A DNA stretch of 44,038 nt from a bacterium (GCA_024275165.1 JAJRZQ010000021.1:1-44038), one strand, 5' to 3'. Positions 16,274-24,394 are shown, numbered from the stretch's first letter. The notes: generated by a model from the sequence alone, not told the origin. Program-made: numbers and translations.

Positions 16274-16570
16274 ATGCTCTAATTCCTAGCGGGTTGGGTG
16301 GGAGTTGTAAAGAGAACAGACACAAGGGGCCCTTTCCCTGTAAGAGGCGGGATTTGTGAATTGAGGCAAGCTTGGGCAGGCTCCCAAGGGAGCGCATAGC
16401 GGATGAAATAAAGAGCTAGGCAGCCCGCCCCGCTACTTATAATAGGTTCCGCAGGCTGGGGCTGAAAGCCCCAGACCCCAGTGGTTTTTTAAAATCAGGA
16501 ATTATATGCACATCGGATTAATGATTGGATAGGTTGAGGGGAAAGGCAACGCAAACCAAACGAGGTAAAG
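16274..16570. other. Intergenic stretch with a perfect hairpin
   Basis: No gene is visible. It contains the perfect inverted repeat described separately at 16456-16474. The last bases hold GAGGTAAAG, a ribosome site for the interrupted VOC gene. Confidence 0.4.
16456..16474. repeat. Perfect 8-bp inverted repeat with 3-base loop
   Basis: CTGGGGCT-GAA-AGCCCCAG, followed by ACCCCAGTGG and a run of six T residues. The T-run begins about 12 bases after the stem, too far for a classic terminator. It resembles the intergenic palindromes that occur in many copies in some genomes, but it occurs once in this window. Confidence 0.6.
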
Positions 16571-16948
16571 ATGAGTTGAGACGCCATTGGGATTATTGTG
16601 AAAGACTTGCAAGAATCAGTGCGGTTTTATGGTTACTTGGGGGTAAAGCTGAAAGAAATTGGCGCTTCCGGTCACTTTGAAGGCCAGACCCAGAGCGGGG
16701 TTAGGCTCATGCTCGATTCAGTTGAATTAATGAAAAAAATCAACTCTCTGTGGCAAGAACCTCAGGGGGTAGCGATTGTGCTTTGTTTTAAGCAAGCTTC
16801 TCCCCAGGCGGTGGATGAACTCTTTACTCAACTCGTTCAGGCGGGCTATCAGGGGGGCGCCCAACCTTGGGATGCCTTTTGGGGGCAACGCTATGGCTCT
16901 GTTTATGATCCCGATGGGAATCAGATTGATCTTTTCGCAGAATTGTAA
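16571..16948 (+). pseudogene. VOC (glyoxalase/bleomycin-resistance) family gene with an in-frame TGA at codon 3
   Basis: The frame has a good ribosome site (GAGGTAAAG) and ATG at 16571, but reads ATG-AGT-TGA and then continues as DAIGIIVKDLQESVRFYGYL, the normal first strand and helix of a VOC protein. The next usable start is GTG at 16598, which would drop the first residues of strand 1 and leave 116 aa. The remainder is intact: VALCF-like strand at about 60, then FWGQRYGSVYDPDGNQIDLF, the typical C-terminal betabeta with metal-ligand Glu/Asp near the end (LFAEL). Either a nonsense mutation has occurred or a sequencing error is present, or the GTG is used. TGA is a stop in other genes here, so recoding is unlikely. 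Substrate unknown. It is followed by a terminator at 17034. Confidence 0.65.
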
Positions 16949-17033
16949 AGGCGATGGATTTTAACCAAAGTCTGTGTTTGTTTGGAATATTGCAAATTAT
17001 TTATTCAGGCCCTGGTTTATAAAATTCGCTAAG

Positions 17034-17062
17034 CGCAAGGGCCTAGCTTTTGCGTTTTTCTT
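17034..17062 (+). terminator. Probable rho-independent terminator
   Basis: CGCAAGG pairs with TTTTGCG (two G-T wobbles) around a 7-base loop and is followed by TTTTTCTT. It lies 85 bases after the VOC gene and before the malic enzyme gene, so it would end the VOC transcript. Confidence 0.5.
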
Positions 17063-17115
17063 ATGCTAACCTGGTATAACTAATTGTTTGGCAAAGGGTT
17101 TAATTTAAGGGCAAG

Positions 17116-18423
17116 ATGAAGATACCAGAAGTGTTATTGATCGCGGTGGAGCATGCGCCAGGGCGTTTGGCAAAAGTATTGGCTGTGGTAGGCGAGGCTG
17201 AATTGACCATCGAAGGGTTGAGTACGGTCAACCGGACTCAAGATAAAACAATCTGGGAATTGACCATTGAATTAAATGAAGAAACCGAACTCGACTTGAC
17301 CTGCCGGATTAATGCCCTGGGCTTTGCCCAGGTTTTAGGGATGTCGGACCGCGTGTTTACCCAGCACCGCGGGGGGAAGATTGAAACTAAATCACGCATT
17401 ACCATCAATAGTTTACAAACCCTGCGTGACATTTATACCCCAGGGGTGGCCCGGGTTTGCCTCGCCATTCAAAAAGACCCTAAACTCGCCCAGGATTATA
17501 CGAGTATTCACAATACGGTGGCGATCATCACCAATGGTACGGCGATTTTAGGTTTAGGCGATATTGGCGCCGTGGCGGGAATGCCCGTAATGGAGGGAAA
17601 GGCGGCCCTGTTTAATGATCTTACCGGGGTGAGCGGGGTCCCCATTTTACTCCAAACGAAAGATACCGAAGAGATTATCCAGAGCATCAAAGCCATTGCT
17701 CCCACTTTTGGCGCCATTCAGTTAGAAGACATCGCGGCCCCCCAATGCTTTGAAATCGAGTGCCGCCTGCAAGAAGAATTAGACATCCCCGTCTTGCACG
17801 ATGACCAACACGGTACGGCGGTGGTCGTGCTGGCGGCGATTTTAAGCGCTTCGCGCCAAGTCAAACACAATTTGAGAAACAGCGTGGTGGGGCAGATTGG
17901 CTTGGGCGCGGCCGGTTTAGGGATCACTCGTCTTTTGCTGCAATACGGAGTGAAGGGGGTGGTGGGGGCGGATCTAAACCCGGAGGCGATTACCCATTTG
18001 GAAAAAATGGGGGGCAAGGGGGTGAGCCTGCCCGAATTAATGCAACAGGCTGATATTGTTGTGGCCACAACCGGCGTTCGAGGCCTGATTCAACCAAAGT
18101 GGGTGCGGGAGGGGCAATTGATTTTCGCCTTATCCAATCCGGAAGCGGAAATTGAACCGCTTTTAGCTTTAGAAAAGGGGGCCGCCTTTGCCGCGGACGG
18201 GAAGAATGTGAACAATGTTCAGGCCTTCCCCGGGCTTTTTCGGGGGGCTTTGGACGCCGGTGCGGTGCGTTTTACCGATGATATGCTTTTTGCCGCCGCG
18301 GAAGCCATTGCCGAAAATACCCCCGAGGGTCAATTGGTGCCCAATCCGCTGGATAAAAGCGTGCATAAAAAAATAGCTCAAGCGGTATGCCAGGTGGGCA
18401 AATTGCATGAAGCTCAGGCCTAA
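17116..18423 (+). CDS. NAD(P)-dependent malic enzyme with N-terminal ACT domain
   Basis: 435 aa. Oxidatively decarboxylates malate to pyruvate. The first 80 residues are an ACT-type regulatory domain (LLIAVEHAPGRLAKVLAVVG...TIEGLSTVN), then the malic enzyme body: DIYTPGVARVC with its catalytic Tyr (about 104-114), TNGTAILGLGDIGAVAGMPVMEGKA with the catalytic Lys, QLEDIAAPQCFEIE with metal-binding Glu/Asp, HDDQHGTAVVVLA, a Rossmann segment GQIGLGAAGLGITRLLL, and IFALSNPEAEI and NNVQAFPGLFRGAL. All expected residues are seen. The ACT domain suggests allosteric control by an amino acid or related ligand. A ribosome site AAGGGC lies upstream of ATG 17116. It is a single gene; the tRNA-Arg downstream is on the other strand. 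Confidence 0.93.
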   Translation: MKIPEVLLIAVEHAPGRLAKVLAVVGEAELTIEGLSTVNRTQDKTIWELTIELNEETELDLTCRINALGFAQVLGMSDRVFTQHRGGKIETKSRITINSLQTLRDIYTPGVARVCLAIQKDPKLAQDYTSIHNTVAIITNGTAILGLGDIGAVAGMPVMEGKAALFNDLTGVSGVPILLQTKDTEEIIQSIKAIAPTFGAIQLEDIAAPQCFEIECRLQEELDIPVLHDDQHGTAVVVLAAILSASRQVKHNLRNSVVGQIGLGAAGLGITRLLLQYGVKGVVGADLNPEAITHLEKMGGKGVSLPELMQQADIVVATTGVRGLIQPKWVREGQLIFALSNPEAEIEPLLALEKGAAFAADGKNVNNVQAFPGLFRGALDAGAVRFTDDMLFAAAEAIAENTPEGQLVPNPLDKSVHKKIAQAVCQVGKLHEAQA

Positions 18424-18455
18424 AGCCTTTTGGGGCACGAAAGGGGGGAATAAGT

Positions 18456-18530
18456 TGGTAGTCCCAGCGGGAATCGAACCTGCATCCTCGGCTCCGGAAA
18501 CCGATGTTTTATCCATTAAACTATGGGACC
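18456..18530 (-). tRNA. tRNA-Arg (anticodon CCG), CCA encoded
   Basis: The minus strand gives acceptor GGTCCCA with TGGGACT (G1-T72 wobble), A and CCA at 18456-18458. The D-arm is GTTT/AAAC, the anticodon arm TCGGT-TTCCGGA-GCCGA gives CCG, and the T-arm GCAGG...CCCGC has one A-C mismatch. It reads CGG, so tRNA-Arg. Confidence 0.9.
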
Positions 18531-18690
18531 TGCAAAAGGGAAATAGAAAAGATAGTCTGCCCGAAGTGAAACAAAGGGGCAAGCTCCTTTGCCCTGCCTC
18601 TCTTTTGGGCGACAAAAGAGAGCGCCTTTGCTAAGATGAGGCGTACCGCCTCTGAATAAAACCGGGTTGGGCCAGAAACGAAATGAGCTT

Positions 18691-19626
18691 ATGGAACTTC
18701 CACAGGCCGGTTGGAACGCAGACCCTCAGCCTCTGTCGCAGGCGCAAACCTCCTCCCCGACAAGCTATATAGGCCGCTTTGCCCCTACCCCCTCGGGCCC
18801 TTTGCACTTTGGCAGTCTCGTCTGCGCTCTAGCGGGCTGGCTGCAAGCCCGGTCATTGAATGGGCAATGGCGTTTGCGGGTCGATGACCTTGATTTGCCT
18901 CGGGTTGTGCCGGGGGCAGGGGATGAAATCTTGCGCCAATTAGAAGCTTTTGGTTTGGAGTGGGATGGCCCGGTAATCTACCAGCATCGGCGCATTCCCC
19001 AATACCGAGCTGTTTTAGAGCGGTTGCGGCGAGCAGGTTTCGCCTATGCTTGTCATTGTTCCAGAAAAGAGGTGGATGAGGCGGCGCACACGGGCCTGGA
19101 GGGCCCGATTTACCCCAGAACATGTCATTTTGAGCCCGATCCAAATCGGCCCTTTCGCCTTTGGCGTTGTCTTACCGATGGGGCGGTAGATTGGGTTGAC
19201 CGTCTTTTGGGGGAACAGCAAATCCAGTTGGAACAAGCTTTGGGAGACTTCCCCCTTTGGCGCGCCGAGGACATCCCCAGCTATCATCTGGCGACCGTGG
19301 TGGATGAAGAATTGGATCAAATCACGGAAGTGGTGCGGGGGCAGGATCTGCTTTTTTCCAGCGCGCGGCATATATACCTGGCGGGGCGGCTTGCTTATCA
19401 ACCTCCGCAATACCTGCATTTGCCCTTGGTAAAAAACAAAGAGGGGGAAAAAATTTCCAAGCAAACCAAGGCGCCCCCGCTTGAGCAAGCTCAAGCCCCT
19501 TATCTGTTGGTCCAAGCCTTGCGTTTTTTGGGTCAGCAACCCCCAAGGGGGTTGGGCGGCGTTGTTGAGGTATTGTCTTGGGCAAGGGAGCATTGGGACT
19601 TGGCTCAAGTGCCGCGACAGACTTAA
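18691..19626 (+). CDS. gluQ: Glutamyl-Q tRNA(Asp) synthetase
   Basis: About 311 aa. A truncated glutamyl-tRNA synthetase homologue that attaches glutamate to queuosine in tRNA(Asp). The catalytic signature GRFAPTPSGPLHFGSL (HIGH-like LHFG) and EKISKQT (KMSKS-like) are present; the C-terminal anticodon-binding domain of GluRS is absent, as expected. The zinc site CHCSRKEV...YPRTCH (C-x-C...Y...C) is recognisable. The open frame reaches back to a TTG at 18667; I prefer ATG 18691, although about 25 residues still precede the first strand, more than usual, and no strong ribosome site is seen. Its stop overlaps that of the convergent GST gene in the palindrome TTAA. Confidence 0.9.
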   Translation: MELPQAGWNADPQPLSQAQTSSPTSYIGRFAPTPSGPLHFGSLVCALAGWLQARSLNGQWRLRVDDLDLPRVVPGAGDEILRQLEAFGLEWDGPVIYQHRRIPQYRAVLERLRRAGFAYACHCSRKEVDEAAHTGLEGPIYPRTCHFEPDPNRPFRLWRCLTDGAVDWVDRLLGEQQIQLEQALGDFPLWRAEDIPSYHLATVVDEELDQITEVVRGQDLLFSSARHIYLAGRLAYQPPQYLHLPLVKNKEGEKISKQTKAPPLEQAQAPYLLVQALRFLGQQPPRGLGGVVEVLSWAREHWDLAQVPRQT

Positions 19627-20285
19627 AGAGAGATCAGGCCGGCTAAATGACCTTGTTGGTTTAAGATATAATTCAGGTACTTTTCCTTAAAACCTTCGGG
19701 AACAGAGGCCTGGATACTCGGTCTTTTGAGCAGATTGTTCGCCCATTTTGCCAGCTTCGGGTACGGGGTCAGCAGTTGCGGGGCCCCTGCTTGTTCTAAA
19801 AGCAGCAGGCGGTGAAAAAAGGGGGCAAAATTCCAATCGACCAAATGGGGTTGTTCCCCGGCGAAAAAGGGCCCTTGCGCAACCGGTTCCAGTCGGCTCA
19901 ACAGCTCTTTGAGCGATTCAAGTTGGTGGTCGAACAGGTTTTTGTCCGCTTGGCAAAGTTGGTATTGCGCCATGAACAATTGATTGGCGAACTCGGTGTA
20001 AGCCCGTTGCTTGGCTCGCGCTAAAGGGTCTTTCGGTTGCATGAAAGGGGCATACACCTCATCTAAATATTCCACGATAACCGCGGATTCAAATAAAACC
20101 TCTTCTCCTACTTTTAAGACCGGAACCTTGCCAAAGGGAGAAATTTTTAAAAACCAAGCGGGTTTTTTGGCAAGGTTTATGTATGTAACCTCGTAGGGGA
20201 CTTTTTTTTCCAGCAGAGTAATCACCGCGCGCTGTACAAAAGGACAGAGGTCAAAGCTGATGAGTTGCAAGGGGGGGGAAGTCAT
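19623..20285 (-). CDS. Glutathione S-transferase family protein
   Basis: 220 aa. The N-terminal thioredoxin-like domain (about 6-80) has LCPFVQRAVITLLEKK, with a Cys as the likely catalytic residue (CPFVQR), the cis-proline FGKVPVLKVG and the glutathione-contacting ESAVIVEYLDE. The C-terminal helical domain contains LVDWNFAPFFHRL. The CPF start resembles omega/beta-like or stringent-starvation-type GSTs. It transfers glutathione or reduces mixed disulfides in the cytoplasm; substrate unknown. The gene is convergent with gluQ and divergent from the envelope gene at 20419. Confidence 0.88.
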   Translation of the reverse strand: MTSPPLQLISFDLCPFVQRAVITLLEKKVPYEVTYINLAKKPAWFLKISPFGKVPVLKVGEEVLFESAVIVEYLDEVYAPFMQPKDPLARAKQRAYTEFANQLFMAQYQLCQADKNLFDHQLESLKELLSRLEPVAQGPFFAGEQPHLVDWNFAPFFHRLLLLEQAGAPQLLTPYPKLAKWANNLLKRPSIQASVPEGFKEKYLNYILNQQGHLAGLISL

Positions 20286-20418
20286 TTTTTTTATTGGAAA
20301 AAGCTAAGTAAATGCATAAAAAAACATTAAATAACAAGTGAGTAATCGGCGTATTTCTTTTCAAATAAAAAATGTGCTATGATTTATCCACATCTTGAAC
20401 CTGAGTATAGAGGGAACT

Positions 20419-20976
20419 ATGATTAAACTCAAATCCTTTTGGATCGCCTGCATGGCCTTATTGATTCTGCCTGGGGCAGCCTATGCCGATTTTTTTAGCG
20501 TCGGGGCCGGGGTGCCCATGAACCGCAGCTTTTCCAGTTCGGATATGAACAACGCGACCGTAGACAAGGTCAGCGGAAGCAGGATCTTTGCCCGCTTGCC
20601 TTTTTTGCTTGGTTTTGCCGTGGATTCGGTAAAAACCACCCTGGGGGATACAACCTCAACTTCAACCAACAACCTGCAAGAAAACTATTATAGTGTCTAC
20701 TATACCCTGCCGATTCCCTTGATTGAAATTGGTTTTGGCGCTGGGGTGGGGAGCAGCGAGATCACAAATTCAAGCTATTACAAAAAAGGCACCGGCACCC
20801 TGACTTACCTCACGGTGGGTTACAGTTTCGGTCTGGTGGCCTTGCATTACGGCCTGCATAATGTATCCATGACGCTTCCAGGGGATACGGTTACCGTTTC
20901 GGGGACCTCGGTCGCTATTTCCGATGTCAATATCTCAGGCAAGTATCAAAGTTTAAACCTCAGTATCGGTTTTTAG
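20419..20976 (+). CDS. Exported beta-rich envelope protein, unknown family
   Basis: 185 aa from ATG 20419, which has AGAGGGA just upstream; an in-frame TTG at 20395 is less likely. The signal peptide MIKLKSFWIACMALLILPGAAYA ends in AYA with a predicted cut before DFF. The mature part alternates hydrophobic and polar residues with Gly-rich turns, e.g. LIEIGFGAGVG and LTYLTVGYSFGLVALHYGL, and ends in Phe (SLNLSIGF), as outer-membrane beta-barrels do. I do not recognise the family. A -10-like TATGAT occurs about 30-35 bases upstream of the TTG. It is the first of three similar small exported proteins in this stretch. Confidence 0.75.
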   Translation: MIKLKSFWIACMALLILPGAAYADFFSVGAGVPMNRSFSSSDMNNATVDKVSGSRIFARLPFLLGFAVDSVKTTLGDTTSTSTNNLQENYYSVYYTLPIPLIEIGFGAGVGSSEITNSSYYKKGTGTLTYLTVGYSFGLVALHYGLHNVSMTLPGDTVTVSGTSVAISDVNISGKYQSLNLSIGF

Positions 20977-20980
20977 GTTT

Positions 20981-21484
20981 TTACTCCTCAAGAGGGGGTG
21001 GGGTAAAGGAAGCGAGCAAGGCCGCCTGAAAGCGGCGGATGCTTTTTTTATGCCCCAGGAGAAAGTGGGATATCCCCCGGAAGAGACGATGTTGGATCCA
21101 ACCTTTTTCGGTTAGGGTCAAGCGCGTGCCGAAGGGGGTTTGTTCCAACTGAAAAATCCACTCCCCTCCAAAGCCCTGCCCTTGGTCTTTTATCTTCCGC
21201 GCCAGGAGGAAAGGCGGTGCCGCTTCAAGAGTGCGGAAGATGAGCCGCCAGCGACCATAATCCTCTTCCCATAAATTGGGTTCAAGTTCTTGGACCGCTT
21301 TAATATGTTGTTGCCAGGTGGGATAGGTCGCAAAATCCGTTAGCTTTTCCCAACATACCTCTGGGGTACAGGCTAGCTCTATGGATTCTTGAACTTGATG
21401 GCGCAGCGGGGCTAAAAATCCTAAAATCCAGAACCCACTATAGGCTAAAGCGAGTAAGCTGAGAAAAAGGTAGATCAGTTCCAT
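20981..21484 (-). CDS. Membrane-anchored SRPBCC (polyketide cyclase-like) protein
   Basis: 167 aa. One N-terminal membrane helix (about 3-24, YLFLSLLALAYSGFWILGFL) is followed by an SRPBCC/START-like ligand-binding fold: IELACTPEVCWEKLTDFATYPTWQQHIKAVQEL, WEEDYGRWRLIF, WIFQLEQTPFGTRLTLTEKGW and a C-terminal helix FLLGHKKSIRRFQAALL. These are the usual elements (helix between first strands, long C-terminal helix). Function unknown; members bind lipids or other hydrophobic ligands. It ends 4 bases from the convergent envelope gene. Confidence 0.8.
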   Translation of the reverse strand: MELIYLFLSLLALAYSGFWILGFLAPLRHQVQESIELACTPEVCWEKLTDFATYPTWQQHIKAVQELEPNLWEEDYGRWRLIFRTLEAAPPFLLARKIKDQGQGFGGEWIFQLEQTPFGTRLTLTEKGWIQHRLFRGISHFLLGHKKSIRRFQAALLASFTPPPLEE

Positions 21485-21537
21485 CTCGAATAGGGAAACG
21501 GAGTTCTTTTCGGTCTAAAACCTGCATGATGTAGCCC

Positions 21538-22122
21538 ATGGTAAGCTTTTTTCGACATTTTTTGCTATTGTTTATCTTTGTAGGGTTTTTTTTGCCTTCT
21601 GCTCAAGCGGGCCTGTGGGCCGCGGCGAGTTTGCCGGCAGGTTTTACTTGGTCGAGCAGCGGCAGCGGGGCTTATAGCCACGATACCAACGCCAGTACAC
21701 AGCCTACGGGGAACTCGGTCCAGCTAAAAATCCCCGGTTTGCCACCGATGGGTTACAGCCAATGGACCATTCCGGTGACCTCTTTAGCCAGCACGGCGGT
21801 GTCCACCGAAAGCAGCAGTTTAAAGTTGGAACTCATCGACCTTTGGTGGGATTTATCCCCCGACGACTTTAATTTCTTGCTCGGCTATGGTTGGGGCTAT
21901 GGTAAGTTTGATTGTCAAGCTGCCGACTGCGCGGCCCTCAATTTTGAGTACAAAGAAAGTCATCAGTTTTCAGCCCTTTTGGGTGTGCCTTTGGGTGGGG
22001 GGGATTTTCACCTTTTGGCTGCCCGAGTCTTTGCGAAGGTGAGGGTGGTGAGCCCGACTACAGCAGAGACTCAAGCCTTTTCCGGGCTTTTGACCGGGTT
22101 CGGTTTTCGGATTGGTTTTTAG
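21538..22122 (+). CDS. Exported protein, possible small outer-membrane barrel
   Basis: 194 aa. Signal peptide MVSFFRHFLLLFIFVGFFLPSAQA, cut after AQA. The mature part contains strands with Gly and aromatic residues (LLGYGWGYGKF, FSALLGVPLGGGDFHLLAARVF) and ends GFGFRIGF, a typical barrel C-terminal Phe. Two cysteines (DCQAADC) could form a disulfide. Not recognised as a named family. It lies just before the next envelope gene on the same strand (26 bases between), so they are likely co-transcribed. Confidence 0.72.
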   Translation: MVSFFRHFLLLFIFVGFFLPSAQAGLWAAASLPAGFTWSSSGSGAYSHDTNASTQPTGNSVQLKIPGLPPMGYSQWTIPVTSLASTAVSTESSSLKLELIDLWWDLSPDDFNFLLGYGWGYGKFDCQAADCAALNFEYKESHQFSALLGVPLGGGDFHLLAARVFAKVRVVSPTTAETQAFSGLLTGFGFRIGF

Positions 22123-22147
22123 TGAATGCATTCATGAAGGTATAGAG

Positions 22148-22795
22148 ATGAAAAAGGGATTGTTATTGCTTCTTATCTTATCTTTCGCCTTCCCTCTTTA
22201 CGCTCAGCAAAATAGGGAAGAAGGAAAAAATAAGATGGGGGCCTCTTATTATGCCCATTCCGGCGCGCTTTATGTGCTGAGCAACAAGACGACCGGGTAT
22301 GAGGTCACGGGCGTAGGCCCCTTGATCGGCGCCGCGTTTTTTTATGAGCGGATTTTTTTAAGTCGCTTTTCCATGGGGCTGACCTACACCAGCTTAATGG
22401 AACGCAGCATGGATGTAAAAGACGGCGTAACGGATATTAATGTAGTGGAGAAGGTCGCCTTGGGCAGTGTGGATTTTCGCGCCTATTTTAAAAGCCACAA
22501 GCGAAACGGCTGGAAGCCTTATCTTGGGGTGAGTTTCGGCACCATGTCGGCTAGCGATACCCTAACCTTGACCACAGCGGGCTCTACGACCACGACTGAA
22601 GAGACCACCAAGGCGGTGGTTCCTGTTACCCTGTTGCGTGGGGGCTTTGACTTGATTATGGATTACGGCGGCATCCGCTTGGACTTCGGACAGGTTACCG
22701 GGGTGAGGCGTGATTTAGTGGGAAGCAACAGCTACCGCGCCAATTACAAAATGACCGGTTCATCCATGTCGATTGCCGTGTTCTCTCATTTTTAG
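22148..22795 (+). CDS. Exported outer-membrane beta-barrel-like protein
   Basis: 215 aa from ATG 22148, with AAGG about eight bases upstream; the frame is open further back but that part is not a signal peptide. Signal peptide MKKGLLLLLILSFAFPLYA, cut before QQNREE. The rest looks like an eight-stranded-type barrel: MGLTYTSLMERSM, VDFRAYFKSHKRNGWKPYLG, LRGGFDLIMDYGGIRLDFG, ending MSIAVFSHF with terminal Phe. The layout of alternating strands and 'W-K-P-Y-L-G' turn recalls OmpW/outer-membrane beta-barrel families, but I make no firm assignment. A strong terminator follows at once. Confidence 0.75.
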   Translation: MKKGLLLLLILSFAFPLYAQQNREEGKNKMGASYYAHSGALYVLSNKTTGYEVTGVGPLIGAAFFYERIFLSRFSMGLTYTSLMERSMDVKDGVTDINVVEKVALGSVDFRAYFKSHKRNGWKPYLGVSFGTMSASDTLTLTTAGSTTTTEETTKAVVPVTLLRGGFDLIMDYGGIRLDFGQVTGVRRDLVGSNSYRANYKMTGSSMSIAVFSHF

Positions 22796-22796
22796 G

Positions 22797-22827
22797 CAGA
22801 GCCAAACGCGCTCTGTTTTTCTTTTTT
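22797..22827 (+). terminator. Rho-independent terminator after the envelope gene pair
   Basis: CAGAGC (22797-22802) pairs with GCTCTG (22810-22815) around a 7-base loop, followed by TTTTTCTTTTTT. It begins two bases after the stop codon of the upstream gene. Confidence 0.82.
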
Positions 22828-22971
22828 AAATCTCACTCTTTCGGTAATCTCGGCAGAGGCTTTTTTCGTAAAAAGCGATATGCCGAAGTTTGTTTGGGTA
22901 AAAAGCATATAAAAGATCATAATTCTTATCAGGCCTTTCCCAGGGCTTTTTTAGAGGTAAATTGCTGGACT

Positions 22972-22999
22972 TTGATATTGTACTCTACTAAGGTAATAT
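22972..22999 (+). promoter_or_regulatory. Sigma70-type promoter for the OmpA-family lipoprotein gene
   Basis: TTGATA (22972-22977) and TAATAT (22994-22999) are separated by 16 bases, about 85 bases upstream of ATG 23084. The rest of the 288-base gap after the terminator is AT-rich and contains no gene I can see. Confidence 0.5.
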
Positions 23000-23083
23000 T
23001 AAGGAAGTTTTCAGGTGAGGATATTTATTTTTAAATATTTGTGAATTCTTTCAAGAGCGTTTAAACCTTGTCTTGAGAAAAAA

Positions 23084-23629
23084 ATGAAGCATAAACTAGG
23101 ATTGATTTTTTTGGTTCTTTTTGGGGTTGTCGCTTGCGCTGAAAAAGCCCCGGTAGCTAAGCCAGAGCCGCCGAAAGCGATTGCCCAAGAATTGCAATCC
23201 GCGGTTGCCAACGAACAGGTCACGGTGGAGGCGAAGCTTGCCCAAACCCAGATTAATTTACCAGAAACGATTCTGTTCGAGTCCGGTCAGGCCCGGTTGA
23301 CCGCAGAGGGGAAGAAAACCTTAAAGGAGATCGTAACCGTACTGGCAAAGCATGAGGGGTACTCCTTACAGGTGGATGGGCATACGGATTCCAAACCGAT
23401 TGGGGCGAAATTAGCCCGAACTTACCCTGATAATCTCTCCTTGTCCAAGGCGCGCGCCGAGCAAGTGGCCCAGTATTTAAAAAAGGAAGGCAAGATCCGG
23501 CAACGCCTCGTCGCGCTGGGGCACGGCGCTGAAGTTCCTCTTGGGTCCAATGAGACCGCCGCAGGGCGCAAACAAAATCGGCGTGTCAGCCTGACCCTCA
23601 TCCCCTTAGGTGAACCACCGCGACCTTAA
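23084..23629 (+). CDS. OmpA/Pal-family peptidoglycan-binding lipoprotein
   Basis: 181 aa. A lipoprotein signal MKHKLGLIFLVLFGVVAC has a VVAC lipobox, placing the lipid on Cys18. A short Pro/Ala/Lys-rich spacer follows, then an OmpA C-terminal domain (about 60-178): ILFESGQARLTAEGKKTLKE, LQVDGHTDSKPIGAK, NLSLSKARAEQVAQYL, LVALGHGAEVPLGSN and GRKQNRRVSL. The DGHTD and NRR residues bind diaminopimelate of peptidoglycan. It therefore tethers the outer membrane to the wall, or works like the domain in MotB/Pal. No tol or mot genes are adjacent. A promoter lies at 22972. Confidence 0.92.
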   Translation: MKHKLGLIFLVLFGVVACAEKAPVAKPEPPKAIAQELQSAVANEQVTVEAKLAQTQINLPETILFESGQARLTAEGKKTLKEIVTVLAKHEGYSLQVDGHTDSKPIGAKLARTYPDNLSLSKARAEQVAQYLKKEGKIRQRLVALGHGAEVPLGSNETAAGRKQNRRVSLTLIPLGEPPRP

Positions 23630-23803
23630 GGAAGCTTTGAAAAACGCGGAGGCTCCTTCATTTATTTGAAATGCGCAAGGGGCCTTGAGGCCTTTTGTGC
23701 TTGTGCCTTTTTGGCTCAAAGCGGTTTTTAAAGGTCAATCAAGGGGAGGGTTTGAACCCCTGTGAGTTAAGGTTGGAAGGGTTTTGAATTGTTTTAAGCC
23801 TCT

Positions 23804-24394
23804 TTAGCCCTCTTCTTTTTTAGTCAGTTGACCGAGAAAGGAAAAGCGAGATTTTTTAAGGGGATGCTGCCCCGCTAAGAGGCGTTTTTCACTTGCGTCT
23901 ACAGCGGCCCAGGGGGTTTCGAGTTTTAAGGCGTGACCGCTCCCTCTTTTGTTGGAAACCTCTTGCGGGCCCTGGCCCATCATGTTTTTAAAGTCGATCT
24001 CATTCACCTGCGAGGGGAGTTGGCCGGTTCCGATCCGGCTTTGGCTACAGGCGCCCTGTACCGCGCGGAGGATGTCGGTCGGTTCGTCATTGATGTCCAA
24101 CAGAGCGACTTGTTGAGGGAGGTTTTCCAACAAGGGGGGTTGCGCTAGGTCTCGGGTGATTAAAACCAAGGGTTGGGGGCTAAATTCGTTTAAACTTTGG
24201 GCTAAGTCTTCTGTCAAGGCGTGATCTTCTTCCCCATAAAGCCAGATGACTGCGTCAAACCGCAGACGCTGGGCCAGTTCTTTGATTTTGAGCCGCCCCC
24301 GCGCCTGTTCCATCATTAAATCAGCTTTCTCAAACAGATTCAGGAGCCGGGGCGGAAAACCCGAGCTGCTTAAAAGGAGCAAATGAAGCTTCAT
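23804..24394 (-). CDS. Unrecognised 196-aa protein with receiver-like N-terminal half
   Basis: I do not recognise this gene. Residues 1-120 read as an alpha/beta domain of alternating strands and helices: KLHLLLLSSSGFP, FDAVIWLYGEEDHAL, QPLVLITRDLAQPP, QQVALLDINDEP, spaced like a degenerate response-regulator receiver fold, but the usual acidic pocket is not clear. The rest (about 125-196) is polar, with many Gln, Gly, Ser and Lys residues, and probably disordered. There is no signal peptide or membrane helix. It is divergent from the pseudouridine synthase gene, with 77 bases between them that contain an imperfect inverted repeat (GCAGAAGGTT ... AACCTTTGC). Confidence 0.6.
   Translation of the reverse strand: MKLHLLLLSSSGFPPRLLNLFEKADLMMEQARGRLKIKELAQRLRFDAVIWLYGEEDHALTEDLAQSLNEFSPQPLVLITRDLAQPPLLENLPQQVALLDINDEPTDILRAVQGACSQSRIGTGQLPSQVNEIDFKNMMGQGPQEVSNKRGSGHALKLETPWAAVDASEKRLLAGQHPLKKSRFSFLGQLTKKEEG

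Noticed and set aside
16571-16580. TGA read as a sense codon or selenocysteine in the VOC gene
   Set aside because: TGA ends several other genes here (for example at 13299, 25416 and in dapE), and no SECIS-like hairpin follows.
23680-23765. Hairpin-like AGGGGCCTTGAGGCCTTTT and GGGTTTGAACCCC
   Set aside because: Stems are only 4-5 bp without good T-runs; low support.
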